Shown in pieces: positions 52,513 to 61,392 of a stretch of 64,000 bases of DNA. The stretch is from Pseudomonas sp. BP8 (GTDB lineage Bacteria > Pseudomonadota > Gammaproteobacteria > Pseudomonadales > Pseudomonadaceae): the NCBI RefSeq assembly GCF_017875955.1, contig NZ_JAGINK010000001.1, forward strand, positions 3,812,501 through 3,876,500, in the 5' to 3' direction. Every line of letters starts with the position of its first letter. Within the stretch, counting starts at the first letter, position 1. The notes beneath the pieces were generated by a model. That model did not search any database. It was not told the DNA's origin and worked only from the letters and a program-made list of their open reading frames with translations. A program made the translations under genes and the position numbers.

Positions 52513-53331
52513 ATGCATTCCATCCACAGTGAAATCTGGCACGATCCGGCCCTGCCCTTCGTTGAAAGCCGCCGTGCCTGTCACAGCCGTGCCTGCTACA
52601 AGGCGCACAGCCATCCGACCTTTTCCATTGGTGCCGTCGACGCCGGCTACAGCCGCTTCAGCGGCGCGGGCAAGGGCGAGCAACGGCTCACACCCGGCAC
52701 TCTGGTGCTGGTACCGGCGCAACGTGTCCATGCCTGCAACCCGGAGCCGGGGCAGGCCTGGAGCTACCAGATGGTGCATATCGATGCGCAGTGGTTGCAG
52801 CGGTTGCGCCTGGAGTCGGGCAGTGTGGCGGGGGCCAGCGGTGAACCGGCGCGTATCAGTCGGTCGGCCGCGCTGTACCGACAGTTCTGCGCACTGAATG
52901 CGCTGTTGTTCTCCGCTGCCAGCGCGGTAGAAAAGGAGGCGGCGTTGGTGGAGTTCATCGGCGACCATGACTTTTCTGCTTGTTCGACGGCAGATGCCGC
53001 GCCTGCTCCCGGGTTGAGTGGCGCGGCACTGCGCGAACTTGTCGCCGATATCGAGCGCGCCGAACTGGCTGAACTGAGCCTCGACAGCCTTGCCCGCACC
53101 GCAGGCATGGGGCGCTATCAACTGATCCGTGCGTTTCGCGTTGCCACCGGGCTGACGCCCCATGCGTATCTGCTCAACGCACGGATCAACCAGTCGCGCG
53201 AACTGCTGCGTGAGGGCCTTGAGCTGGCCGAGGTGGCCTACCGGCTAGGGTTTGCCGACCAGAGCCATTTTCAGCGGGTGTTCAAGGCGCATGCCGGGGT
53301 TACCCCTGGGCAGTATCGCGGGCGTCGGTAG
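52513..53331 (+). CDS. AraC-family transcriptional regulator
   Basis: A 272-residue regulator. The N-terminal cupin-like sensor (HSRACYKAHSHPTFSIGAVD; LVLVPAQRVHACNPEPG) precedes two HTH motifs (LSLDSLARTAGMGRYQLIRAF and LELAEVAYRLGFADQSHFQR) with the AraC signature ending FKAHAGVTPGQYRGRR. The ATG at 52513 follows the shared intergenic region; a longer frame beginning at 52375 would overlap the divergent gene start. Likely controls the divergent LysE exporter. Confidence 0.9.
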   Translation: MHSIHSEIWHDPALPFVESRRACHSRACYKAHSHPTFSIGAVDAGYSRFSGAGKGEQRLTPGTLVLVPAQRVHACNPEPGQAWSYQMVHIDAQWLQRLRLESGSVAGASGEPARISRSAALYRQFCALNALLFSAASAVEKEAALVEFIGDHDFSACSTADAAPAPGLSGAALRELVADIERAELAELSLDSLARTAGMGRYQLIRAFRVATGLTPHAYLLNARINQSRELLREGLELAEVAYRLGFADQSHFQRVFKAHAGVTPGQYRGRR

Positions 53332-53349
53332 CCATCGACTCCTGCCCCC

Positions 53350-53381
53350 TGTAGGAGCGGGCTTGACCCGCGAAGAGGCCC
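53350..53381. repeat. REP unit (type 1)
   Basis: A single copy (CTGTAGGAGCGGGCTTGACC...) between the AraC and second LysE genes. Confidence 0.8.
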
Positions 53382-53475
53382 TCTCAGGCAGCCACAAAAC
53401 CACGCAATAATCTTCAATACCCCCACGCCTCAAAGCACCAGACTGCGGCCTCCCACTTCGGAGTAGCCACAGCCC

Positions 53476-54096
53476 ATGGAGCAGTTCCTGATCGTCGCCA
53501 CCGCCCATTTTCTCGCGCTGTTATCACCTGGCCCAGACTTCTTCCTGGTCGCCCGCACCTCGGTCAAAGCAGGTTGGCGGGTCGCCAGCGGGGCCTGCCT
53601 GGGTATCGCGTTGGCCAACGGCGTGTTCATTGGCGCAGCGTTCGCCGGGGTGTCGATCCTCAAGGATGGCAGCGCACTGTTCATCGCCCTGCAATTGGCC
53701 GGCTGCGCCTATCTGCTGTACATCGGCGGGTTGTTTCTGCGCCACGCCGGGCGCAGTGGCCTGGGCACGATTGACGCGGGCAACGCCGACTCGACCCAAG
53801 GCTGGCTGGCCAGCCTGGGCATGGGCTTCGCTTCGGGCATCCTCAACCCCAAGAACGCGCTGTTCTATGCCAGCCTGGCCAGCATGCTCGCCGCCAGCAG
53901 CAGCGCCTGGAAACTGGCCTACGCCAGCTGGATGTTCGCGATCGTGCTGCTCTGGGACCTGCTGGTCGCCGCCGCCATTGGCAACCGCCGCGTGTTGCGC
54001 CGGTTTACCCGCGCCCTGCCCTGGCTGGAACGCGCTTCGGGTGTCATGTTGATCCTGCTCGCCAGTGCGGTGCTCGTTCATCTGGCAATGGGCTGA
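53476..54096 (+). CDS. LysE/RhtB-family exporter (second)
   Basis: A 206-residue exporter with the N-terminal ALLSPGPDFFLVARTSVKAG motif (15-34) and six helices; FASGILNPKNALFYASLASM is the typical central motif. The last 53 bases overlap the end of a phosphatase gene on the other strand. Substrate unknown. Confidence 0.9.
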   Translation: MEQFLIVATAHFLALLSPGPDFFLVARTSVKAGWRVASGACLGIALANGVFIGAAFAGVSILKDGSALFIALQLAGCAYLLYIGGLFLRHAGRSGLGTIDAGNADSTQGWLASLGMGFASGILNPKNALFYASLASMLAASSSAWKLAYASWMFAIVLLWDLLVAAAIGNRRVLRRFTRALPWLERASGVMLILLASAVLVHLAMG

Positions 54097-54769
54097 TCAC
54101 GGCCAGGCGATTGATATCGAGCAGGCTGAAATGGCCGCTGCTCCAGCCGCCGGTGTCCAGGTGCCAGACATTGCCCAACTGCTTTACCTGCAGCACCGGC
54201 GTATGACCGACCAGCAGCGCATGCAGCCCGGCTACCGCATGCGTGTCACCCTCACGCAAGCGCCGTCGCGACCATTGGCAAATTTCGCGCACTTCGTCAT
54301 CGTCATCGTCCTCAAGGCTTGCGCGCAGGGTCGACCAGTCCGCGAACGGGCTGTCGGCATGCAACAGACCGACCAAACCGTTGGCCGTGGCGACCTCCAT
54401 GCCGACTGGCAGGGTTGAAAAAATCTCGACAAAGCGCAGTTGCTCGGCGCTGGCCAGATCCAGAAACCAGCCGCCACCAGCCGCACGGTACATATCCAGA
54501 TCAAGCCGGCCACCGTGCAGGTAGGTCACGGCAAGCGCCTCGTGATTGCCCTGTACAGCATGAAACCAGGGCTGGCCCAGCCACTCCAGCGCCTGCTCGC
54601 TGTAAGGGCCGCGATCAACCAGGTCGCCGACACTGAACAAGCGGTCGACCTGCGGATCAAACTCAATCTGCTCCAGGCACGCCTGCAAACGCTGGAAATG
54701 TCCATGGATATCCCCCACGGCCAAGTCGCGGCCTGTGCGGTTGACGGCTACACGCTGAAAACGGTTCAT
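54044..54769 (-). CDS. Metallophosphatase, PrpA/ApaH-like serine/threonine phosphatase
   Basis: A 241-residue metallophosphoesterase. GDIHGHFQRLQACL (19-32), GDLVDRGPYSEQA (about 47-59), GNHEALAV (74-81) and GHTPVL in the C-terminal half supply the metal ligands of the PPP phosphatase family. E. coli PrpA/PrpB, involved in misfolding signalling, and lambda phosphatase are similar. It overlaps the LysE stop region by 53 bases tail to tail. Confidence 0.92.
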   Translation of the reverse strand: MNRFQRVAVNRTGRDLAVGDIHGHFQRLQACLEQIEFDPQVDRLFSVGDLVDRGPYSEQALEWLGQPWFHAVQGNHEALAVTYLHGGRLDLDMYRAAGGGWFLDLASAEQLRFVEIFSTLPVGMEVATANGLVGLLHADSPFADWSTLRASLEDDDDDEVREICQWSRRRLREGDTHAVAGLHALLVGHTPVLQVKQLGNVWHLDTGGWSSGHFSLLDINRLAVISPLPDERAPHWRAGST

Positions 54770-54845
54770 TGCAACGGCCCTCTGCTACTGCGCCAGGCCC
54801 AGACGTAGAATGGAGCAATAAGCAGTCATCACCCGCAGCTGCATC

Positions 54846-54914
54846 ATGCGTACTGCCCTCGCCTGTGCCGCACTGGTGGTGCTGGCATCTAACAGCATGG
54901 CACAAGCTACCTAG
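54846..54914 (+). pseudogene. Remnant of a secreted protein gene (signal peptide only)
   Basis: A 22-codon frame, MRTALACAALVVLASNSMAQ plus two residues, is a textbook signal peptide followed at once by TAG. A different frame continues for about 20 codons (SSDRRYAEKAMLDD). It looks like a secreted protein gene broken by a frameshift and stops; the family is unknown. Confidence 0.45.
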
Positions 54915-55053
54915 ACCGTGCAGGTCATCAGGTCAGCAGCAGCGATCGCCGGTATGCGGAAAAGGCCATGCTGGACGACTGACTCCGCCAGCGTTTTGCG
55001 GCGAAACCGACGTCCTGAGCATGTTCAGTCAGGCAGTTGGCGCACGCTGAATG

Positions 55054-55087
55054 CGGCCAGATCGCACTGGTGCAAGCGATCTGGCCG
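55054..55087. repeat. Perfect 12-bp inverted repeat upstream of nitrilase-family gene
   Basis: CGGCCAGATCGC (55054-55065) and GCGATCTGGCCG (55076-55087) with a 10-base loop, 43 bases before the next start. No T-run follows. It could be an operator or a transcription end for the decayed gene. Confidence 0.7.
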
Positions 55088-55130
55088 ATAGTATCCTCCC
55101 CCCTTCACCGCCGCCAAGGAAGGATCCACG

Positions 55131-55874
55131 ATGAAACTCTGCGCCGTGCAAATGGCCTCCGACAAAGGCAACCTGACGGGCAACCTGCGCCGTCACCTGG
55201 AATGCATCGAGCACGCGGCGCAGTTGGGCGCACGCCTGGTGGTGTTTCCCGAACTGTCCCTGAGCGGCTACGAACCGACCCTTGCCCGCGAACTGGCGCA
55301 GCCCGCCGACTCATCGCTGCTCGATCCGGTGCAGGCGCTGTGCGACCGCCACGGCATCAGTGTAGCGCTAGGGCTGCCCGTGTCCGCAGCCGATGGCGTG
55401 CAGATCGGCATGTCGGTGTTGCGACCGGGCGCGCCTCGGCTGGCGTACGCCAAGCAGCGTCTGCACGCGGACGAATTGCCGTTTTTTGTGGCCGGCAACC
55501 AACCGCTGGTATTCGCCGCCGCGCAACGGCGGATCGCGCCGGCGATCTGCTACGAGTCAATGTTTCTCGAACATGCCGAACAAGCCCGGCAGCTCGGCGC
55601 TGATGTCTATCTGGTCAGCGTGGCAAAAACCACCAAAGGCATCCGGGAAGGCTTCGAGCACTACCCGCAGGTGGCCAAGCGGCTGGGCATTCCCGTGCTG
55701 ATGGCCAATTGCGTCGGCCCTGCGGACACCTTCGTCGGTGCGGGCAGCTCTGCCTGCTGGGACGAGCACGGACAGCTGCTGGCATGCCTGGATGAGCATA
55801 GCGAAGGGCTGGTAGTGCTCGACACCGCCAGTATGAGCGCTGAGGTGGTGCTGCTCGATGGAGTGCCGGCATGA
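55131..55874 (+). CDS. Carbon-nitrogen hydrolase (nitrilase superfamily)
   Basis: A 247-residue nitrilase-fold hydrolase. The Glu-Lys-Cys triad is visible: Glu41 in VVFPELSLSGYEP, Lys108 in LAYAKQRLHADE, Cys140 in APAICYESMF. The size is typical of omega-amidase or N-carbamoyl-type amidohydrolases; the substrate is undefined. Stop overlaps the next small gene by ATGA. Confidence 0.9.
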   Translation: MKLCAVQMASDKGNLTGNLRRHLECIEHAAQLGARLVVFPELSLSGYEPTLARELAQPADSSLLDPVQALCDRHGISVALGLPVSAADGVQIGMSVLRPGAPRLAYAKQRLHADELPFFVAGNQPLVFAAAQRRIAPAICYESMFLEHAEQARQLGADVYLVSVAKTTKGIREGFEHYPQVAKRLGIPVLMANCVGPADTFVGAGSSACWDEHGQLLACLDEHSEGLVVLDTASMSAEVVLLDGVPA

Positions 55875-56113
55875 GATACCTGCTGTTGGCCATGACCGGT
55901 TATGCCTGCACCTGGTACGTGGTCGGCCTGCTGATCCGTGGCCGACTGGCAGACCTCGTCGAAGGGCTGCGGCATCGCCCCGATGCCCCGCCAGCGGGTC
56001 AGTACTTGCGCGAGGTGACGCAACAGGCGCGGCGTGCTCACCACCATTACACGCTGTTGGCGGGGAGCTGCGTGGCGTTGGGGCTGTGCCTGGTGGCGCT
56101 GTGGCTTAGCTGA
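55871..56113 (+). CDS. Small membrane protein, unknown
   Basis: An 80-residue protein with a hydrophobic segment at each end (YLLLAMTGYACTWYVVGLLI and LLAGSCVALGLCLVALWLS) and a basic middle. ATGA overlap with the nitrilase-family gene supports it as a real coupled gene. No family recognised. Confidence 0.65.
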   Translation: MRYLLLAMTGYACTWYVVGLLIRGRLADLVEGLRHRPDAPPAGQYLREVTQQARRAHHHYTLLAGSCVALGLCLVALWLS

Positions 56114-56121
56114 GCGCGCCA

Positions 56122-56622
56122 TCACAGGCCCAAGGCAAGGCTCTCGCGGCCCTCCAGGGCCAGCAGATACTGTTTGGCCTGCAGCCCACCGGCAAAACCC
56201 GTCAGGCTGCCAGAAGCGCCGATCACCCGATGGCACGGCGCGATGATCGAAATCGGGTTACGCCCATTGGCAGCGCCCACCGCGCGCACTGCGGTGGGGT
56301 TGCCAATCTGTCGGGCGATGTCGCTGTAGCTGCGGGTTTCGCCGAACGGAATAGTCAGCAGCGCCGCCCACACCTGACGCTGAAAGTCAGTACCGGCGAA
56401 GTCCAGGTCCAACTCGAAGCGCTGCCGTTGGCCAGCAAAATACTCTCCCAGTTGACGCGCGGTTTGTTGCAGCACCGCGTGCGTGTCGTCGCGGTGGAGC
56501 TCGCCCAGACGCACCCGGTTTGCCCGCTCGTGCTCCCACAGCACTGCCGCCAACCGCTCACCACGGGCGACCAGGGTCAGGGTGCCGACGGGTGATTGCA
56601 TGAGGGTGAAGGCGTTGGACAT
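56122..56622 (-). CDS. ogt: Methylated-DNA-protein-cysteine methyltransferase
   Basis: A 166-residue O6-alkylguanine DNA alkyltransferase, repairing O6-methylguanine by suicidal methyl transfer. Catalytic motif IIAPCHRVIGASG with the nucleophile Cys, preceded by GRNPISIIAPCHRV, and followed by GFAGGLQAKQYLLALE. The ATG at 56622 has AGGAACG upstream; the longer frame (from 56880) is antisense to a small gene and not supported. Confidence 0.93.
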   Translation of the reverse strand: MSNAFTLMQSPVGTLTLVARGERLAAVLWEHERANRVRLGELHRDDTHAVLQQTARQLGEYFAGQRQRFELDLDFAGTDFQRQVWAALLTIPFGETRSYSDIARQIGNPTAVRAVGAANGRNPISIIAPCHRVIGASGSLTGFAGGLQAKQYLLALEGRESLALGL

Positions 56623-56788
56623 GGGGCGTTCCTGGTGGCGGGTTCGGTTGGCACTGTACCCATTCAGCCGGGCCCATGCATGCGCTTTGTGGCCGCCTTG
56701 TCTTCCAGCGTGGATGAATCGGATTGAATTCTGCGAGCGCCCGTCAAGTCGACAACTATGAGTACGGGAATCTGAAGAGGTAACAGCG

Positions 56789-56923
56789 ATGACTATCGAA
56801 GCAGAGACACTCACCAAACTCACTGAAGTTCTGGCCAAGCGCGGCCTGACTCGCCTGGTACAGGTCAGGTTTACGCGCACGCCCTATCGCTGCAATCACA
56901 AGTGGACGTGTGAGGTGCGTTAG
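56789..56923 (+). CDS. Small basic protein, unknown (44 residues)
   Basis: A 44-residue frame with GAAGAGG eight bases upstream. The product (MTIEAETLTKLTEVLAKRGL then basic RLVQVRFTRTPYR and CNHKWTCEVR) looks like an intact small protein with a C-terminal Cys/His pair. No family is recognised; coding is supported by the ribosome binding site and codon style only. Confidence 0.5.
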   Translation: MTIEAETLTKLTEVLAKRGLTRLVQVRFTRTPYRCNHKWTCEVR

Positions 56924-56938
56924 ACGGCAAGGCTCATT

Positions 56939-57133
56939 CTAGTGGCGCGACTGCTGCTGCCTACGGTGGCGCAGGGCGCCACAGATCAGCAAGACAGCGC
57001 CGGGCATCAGCAGCCCTGCCGCCGTCCAACCGAAGGCTGATTGACCCGATACGCCTACAGCCGCGAACGCGGCGCCCATGGCAATGAGCGGAACGCTCAC
57101 CAGGTAAAATGGCGATTTGCTGAACCTGAGCAT
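56939..57133 (-). CDS. Small inner-membrane protein, unknown
   Basis: A 64-residue protein with two hydrophobic segments (FYLVSVPLIAMGAAFAAVGV and WTAAGLLMPGAVLLICGAL) and a basic C-terminus. It follows the zinc-ribbon gene with three bases between, suggesting an operon. Confidence 0.6.
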   Translation of the reverse strand: MLRFSKSPFYLVSVPLIAMGAAFAAVGVSGQSAFGWTAAGLLMPGAVLLICGALRHRRQQQSRH

Positions 57134-57136
57134 GGC

Positions 57137-57328
57137 TTACCCGGCCTTTAGCACAGCGAGCTTGTGCTGGATATCGGCCAACAGGCGCATGCCCGCCGCC
57201 TCCACCAGCACCCCGTAATGACCAATCTCGCCGCAGTCGCGACAACTGATGATCGACTTTTTGTGCAGCCTGGCCGGTTTGACCAACCGCTCACTGTCAC
57301 AGTTGAGACAGCGTAAAGTGACACTCAT
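57137..57328 (-). CDS. Small zinc-ribbon-like protein
   Basis: A 63-residue protein with two CxxC pairs (RCLNCDSE and SCRDCGEIGHY) forming a likely zinc ribbon, then a helical C-terminus (AAGMRLLADIQHKLAVLKAG). The ATG at 57328 has AAGGAG upstream. The next gene, three bases on, is a small membrane protein. Function unknown. Confidence 0.75.
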   Translation of the reverse strand: MSVTLRCLNCDSERLVKPARLHKKSIISCRDCGEIGHYGVLVEAAGMRLLADIQHKLAVLKAG

Positions 57329-57556
57329 CGTTTTCCGCTCCTTGGAATGGCTATAGCCAGCGCTTACATGCCCCTTGCTGGGGGACGGTCTATCTAGAGT
57401 GGCGAAGAGGCTAATCGTTCCAGCCTGCCGCCAAAACACCTCGTCGCCCTGCCTGGCTCTCCGAGTGGTGCAGACCCGCGGCGACGACTCTGCCAAGTAG
57501 CGCCTATTGGCGCAAAGTCAAAAGGTCCGACGGGGATGGGCGCGAACCACGAACGA

Positions 57557-57940
57557 TTAATTGGCAGGGGTCTGAGGCACGGATTCAATGTATGCCTTCA
57601 CGCACATACCCCTGACTGTGTTGACGAAGTGTTCGAGGTCCTTGTGCTTCTCGACTTCGTTATCACGTGTCGGATAGGTAAGCACCATGCGGGATAACAT
57701 GTCTCGCGAAGTCAATGTCGCCGCCGAGGGTCCCTCATATTCATCATGCGGGTAGACAGGCGGCTCATTCGATTGCCTGCCAAGCATGATCGAGGTTGCA
57801 TCCATGGCTAACGCTGAACAGTGACTGACCTCTCCACCCTCGAAGATCAGCTTTTCGCCTTGTTTGGACCAGGCTGATGCCGATGAGCAGGTCAGGAGGC
57901 AGAGAGCCGCAAGCGCGGCGGTCAGCAGCGTGTTGGTCAT
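57557..57940 (-). CDS. Secreted protein of unknown function (127 residues)
   Basis: Signal peptide (MTNTLLTAALAALCLLTCSS) then about 105 residues with two cysteines (VSHCSALAMDATSIMLGRQS; VRGMCVKAYIESVPQTPAN). Start at 57940 directly gives the signal peptide; upstream extension rejected. No family recognised. Confidence 0.72.
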   Translation of the reverse strand: MTNTLLTAALAALCLLTCSSASAWSKQGEKLIFEGGEVSHCSALAMDATSIMLGRQSNEPPVYPHDEYEGPSAATLTSRDMLSRMVLTYPTRDNEVEKHKDLEHFVNTVRGMCVKAYIESVPQTPAN

Positions 57941-58146
57941 TGCGATCCCTCGCCAAAAGAGCGCGAGGCTAGCACTAGTATCGCCGGGCAGCAACGCGCG
58001 CAAGGATTTAAACTTCGAGCTACACTGCTCGCCTACAACCACGTTGATTACCGTTATTTGCAAACACCGTTTAAAACACGCTGCTTCCGGCGCCCAGGAA
58101 CTTGCGCCTTTATCGCCCGCATAACGTAGCACCGATAGGGATATCC

Positions 58147-60093
58147 ATGAACACGCTAAAAACAAAAATAGCCTACCGGCCTGACATTGATGGCCTCAGG
58201 GCACTCGCTGTAATGCTGGTTTTACTGTTCCATTTCGACCTTGGTGTTTCTGGTGGATTTGTCGGAGTAGACGTCTTCTTTGTTATATCCGGATACCTCA
58301 TTACAGAAGTTATCAAAGGGGGCTGCGCTTCGGGTAGATTCTCGTTTGTCGATTTTTATGCACGCCGACTCACCCGCTTGCATCCCGCACTTATCGCCAC
58401 CGTTGCATGCTGCCTCATCGCTGGCGGCATCCTGATGGACCCGGCATCCTTCGCCTCACTCGCGGCGTCCGCAGGATATGCCGTATTTTCCGCCTCAAAC
58501 TTTTTCTTCTGGAACAACTCGGGCTACTTCGATGCCTCGGCGCACACGCAGCCACTGCTGCATACGTGGTCCCTCGCGGCAGAATGGCAGTTTTATCTTG
58601 TCTGGCCCGTGGTGGTATGGGCGTCATTGAAAGTCTCAGAACGATTTCTGGTGTGGCTGCTGGTTGCCTTGACCGCTGCCTCCCTGCTCGCCTCTCAGTA
58701 CATGCTGACCGTGGACGCAACGGCTGCGTATTTCCTGGTACCGTTTCGCATGTTTGAACTTGCCATTGGCGGGTTCATGGTGTTTGCCGGCAAGTACCGC
58801 GCACGTCCGCTCACCGAGTCCGGTCTTCTATGGCTGGGGCTGGCATTGATAGTAGGGTCAGCGCTGCTGCTCGACGCGACTTCTGCGTTCCCAGGGTGGA
58901 ATGCACTCGCGCCGTGCATTGGGGCAGCACTGTGCATCCACTGCGGTCGAGCACAGGCGGGAGCCGTGCTACGCGCAAAACCGGTGGTATGGATAGGGTT
59001 GATTTCCTACTCTGTCTATTTGGTACATTGGCCGATTGCAGTCTTTTATAAGTATTTTATTTTCCGTGACATTTCGCTGGTCGAAAGCGTTTCACTGTGC
59101 GCGGCATCCATCCTTGCGGGCTGGGCGATGTATACGTTGGTTGAAACCCGATTCATGCCTGCTCGAGTAGCGTCCAATAGGGCTCGGTATGCGACATCTG
59201 TGGCACTGGCGGTCGTCATGTATACCGCCTCTTGGTATGTCGTGACAACCAATGGTATGCCGCAACGAATCAACCAAAACTACGTTGTAGCCGAGAGCGA
59301 CCCGGCCACCTATCGTACTGAGCGCTATGGCGGTTATGGCTACCCGCTTGATGGACTGCTGGGCAAGCAGGATGGTCTTGATGCGTACATCCTAGGAGAC
59401 AGTTTTTCCCTTCAATATGCCAGCGGACTCGACACGGAGCTGAAGCCAAAAGGGATCGCTCTGCTCGGGCTGTTTACCCATGGCTGTTTTCTCTCGGGGC
59501 AGTACACCCGACTCGAGAATAATCAGCCACGCCGCGACTGCTTTACACGTTATCGGCAGGCAATGACCATGATGGCCAACGACAATAAGCCGATGATCTT
59601 CGCACTGCACTGGACCGGATACAAAGACATTCTGGTGAAGGAATCGGGCGAAAAAGTCACTTTTGACAATGACACTGAATTCGAAAAGCTCATCTTTGAA
59701 GCCGTGCAGTCGCTGCGTGCAGATGCGGGTTCCAGGCCCTTGATAATCGTCGGCAGCCAGCCATTCCTGTCCGCAGACAAGTCCGTTGCCGAATGCCTGC
59801 TCAGGCCTGCGTATCTCCATCAACCTTGCAATGACTTTATTACCTACCCTCCACGCACCAGCGAAACGTTCCGTACCAATAAGGCCATCAAGCAAGCCGT
59901 TGCAGGCATGGACGCCACCCACTTCGTCGACCCTGCTACATCACTTTGCCCACAGGGCATCTGTGGTCCGACCCTCGACGGAAAGCTGATCTACTCCGAC
60001 AATACACACCTGTCGATCGACGGATCAGCGATTGCGGGCAGTGAAATAGCCCGTCTCCTGGAGTCTGTAATGCCCATAAAAGAGGACGGGTGA
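58147..60093 (+). CDS. OafA/YrhL-type acyltransferase with C-terminal SGNH domain
   Basis: A 648-residue membrane acyltransferase 3 protein followed by a periplasmic SGNH/GDSL-like domain. The N-terminus KIAYRPDIDGLRALAVMLVL is the family signature (R-P-D-I-D-G-L-R), with FVGVDVFFVISGYLIT, the SNFFFWNNSGYFDASAHTQP and LHTWSLAAEWQFYLVWPVV motifs. The C-terminal domain holds YILGDSFSLQYA (SGNH block I, Ser) and SDNTHLSIDGSAIA (Asp-x-x-His block V). Such enzymes O-acetylate LPS O-antigen or other glycans. The region is more AT-rich than its surroundings, as surface genes often are. Confidence 0.92.
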   Translation: MNTLKTKIAYRPDIDGLRALAVMLVLLFHFDLGVSGGFVGVDVFFVISGYLITEVIKGGCASGRFSFVDFYARRLTRLHPALIATVACCLIAGGILMDPASFASLAASAGYAVFSASNFFFWNNSGYFDASAHTQPLLHTWSLAAEWQFYLVWPVVVWASLKVSERFLVWLLVALTAASLLASQYMLTVDATAAYFLVPFRMFELAIGGFMVFAGKYRARPLTESGLLWLGLALIVGSALLLDATSAFPGWNALAPCIGAALCIHCGRAQAGAVLRAKPVVWIGLISYSVYLVHWPIAVFYKYFIFRDISLVESVSLCAASILAGWAMYTLVETRFMPARVASNRARYATSVALAVVMYTASWYVVTTNGMPQRINQNYVVAESDPATYRTERYGGYGYPLDGLLGKQDGLDAYILGDSFSLQYASGLDTELKPKGIALLGLFTHGCFLSGQYTRLENNQPRRDCFTRYRQAMTMMANDNKPMIFALHWTGYKDILVKESGEKVTFDNDTEFEKLIFEAVQSLRADAGSRPLIIVGSQPFLSADKSVAECLLRPAYLHQPCNDFITYPPRTSETFRTNKAIKQAVAGMDATHFVDPATSLCPQGICGPTLDGKLIYSDNTHLSIDGSAIAGSEIARLLESVMPIKEDG

Positions 60094-60312
60094 CGACCTT
60101 TGCAGGCTATGGCTATTTGTCGAATTCAATCCGACGTATCGCTAGCCGCGAAGAAATATGGCACTCTGCCATGGAGGGTCATGTTTCTTCGCCTTTTATC
60201 TTCTGACAGCGCACACCACAGACTCCGTCTTGTCGTTATCCAAACTGCGCATTACAAAAAAGCGAAAAAAGATGATGAAGCATTGAAATCAATCACCATC
60301 AAGAATTGACGC
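60094..60312. other. Short intergenic region
   Basis: Contains an open frame of 69 codons (60100-60309), but it lacks a good ribosome binding site and amino-acid character of a real protein. I see no supported feature. Confidence 0.5.
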
Positions 60313-60990
60313 ATGCCAGACATTTCACCCCATACCGCCAGCCTTATACACACCATTGCTTCGGTGACCGCAATCATCGCGGCGTTAATTTCGGCCAGCG
60401 CAGTCATCGTGGCGCATATGGCTTCTGAAGTTCAAAGCCGCCATGCTGAAAAATCCACTGCGCAAGCCAGCCAGGCCATTGCCGAGGCCCATGATACTGC
60501 GGCCCTCTCAAGGCTGGAGAGCGAAGCGCTCAGGCAGCAGACGGTTGAAATGGCAGCACGGCTGGAAGCTGAAAAAGAGGAACGGCTACGGGTTGTAGCC
60601 AGCCTGCAACCTCGAAAATTGACTGAGCAGACACAAACCGCATTCAAGACCCTCGCATCCGAGCTGGCTGAGCAAAAAATAAAGCCGGCTGTGCTGCTCA
60701 CCATTGTCAAGAACGATGCCGAAGCATTGCAGTACGCCAAACAAATCGCGGTGGCCTTGACCAAGGCGGGCGTTCAAGTGCAGATCAAGCAACTAGCGCT
60801 GTTAAAAGACATCTCCGGCACCCAGGTGGTGCTCTACAGCGGCGCAGGCAATCAGGCAATTGAGCGCGCCTTCAAAACCGCTGAGGGTGCGTTCCAGATC
60901 AGCCGCTCTTCTCAAAATCCACGGGTCACTCTGGATGATCAGGACAGTACGATTATTTCTGCTCTGATCAGCGTCTACCCGAAAAATTAG
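60313..60990 (+). CDS. Membrane-anchored coiled-coil protein, unknown
   Basis: A 225-residue protein: one N-terminal membrane segment (SVTAIIAALISASAVIVAHM), a charged coiled coil (about residues 45-100) and a soluble C-terminal domain (VLLTIVKNDAEALQYAKQIA, TQVVLYSGAGNQAIERAF). No family is recognised; similar membrane-coiled-coil proteins with an alpha/beta end accompany phage or surface genes. The frame and codon use look genuine. Confidence 0.72.
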   Translation: MPDISPHTASLIHTIASVTAIIAALISASAVIVAHMASEVQSRHAEKSTAQASQAIAEAHDTAALSRLESEALRQQTVEMAARLEAEKEERLRVVASLQPRKLTEQTQTAFKTLASELAEQKIKPAVLLTIVKNDAEALQYAKQIAVALTKAGVQVQIKQLALLKDISGTQVVLYSGAGNQAIERAFKTAEGAFQISRSSQNPRVTLDDQDSTIISALISVYPKN

Positions 60991-61062
60991 AGTCTTCACC
61001 GATCGTCGGGGGCGCCTGCATTCAGGCAAGGCCTTTTGCAATTGCGTCTTGCTTGAGTACGC

Positions 61063-61083
61063 TGGGGCTGCTCTACAGCCCCA
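61063..61083. terminator. Stem-loop between convergent genes
   Basis: TGGGGCTG/CAGCCCCA with a five-base loop between the stops of the coiled-coil gene and the small minus-strand gene. Lacks a T-run. Confidence 0.4.
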
Positions 61084-61106
61084 CCACGACTGACGCTGAT
61101 CGGTCG

Positions 61107-61223
61107 TCATTCCGCGCCAGGCGGGATTTGGTCTTTGTTCTTATCCTTTAACCGTGCTCTCTCCTCTTCTGTGGAGTGGGCCGGTACCTGGCTGTCTTTC
61201 TGGTCGTTTTTCTGCTCTGTCAT
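61107..61223 (-). CDS. Very small hydrophilic protein (38 residues)
   Basis: MTEQKNDQKDSQVPAHSTEE with a charged C-terminal half (ERARLKDKNKDQIPPGAE). AGAGGG precedes the ATG at 61223. Predicted disordered. It is the last of three hydrophilic small genes on this strand. Function unknown. Confidence 0.55.
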   Translation of the reverse strand: MTEQKNDQKDSQVPAHSTEEERARLKDKNKDQIPPGAE

Positions 61224-61392
61224 GGCGGTACCCTCTGAGTGATATTCATTGGGCAGTCCTCCTGGCAGGCAGTTCAGACAGATGAACACAAACCACCTGC
61301 ACAGTGGCTCCCACGATGAACGCGTCGCCTTTTCGCGCCAGATGCGATTGTGCACAATCCCTATGCTGATATTGACGCCTATGCAGCGTGAC

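Larger units (their letters stand above)
54770..55130. other. Intergenic region with a decayed small gene
   Basis: 361 bases without an intact gene of usual size. It contains a small signal-peptide-like frame stopped after 22 codons (54846-54914) and a perfect 12-base inverted repeat (55054-55087) just before the nitrilase-family gene. Confidence 0.6.

Noticed and set aside
60100..60309. A 69-codon frame between the acyltransferase and coiled-coil genes
   Set aside because: Poor ribosome binding site and no recognisable protein character; listed only as intergenic.
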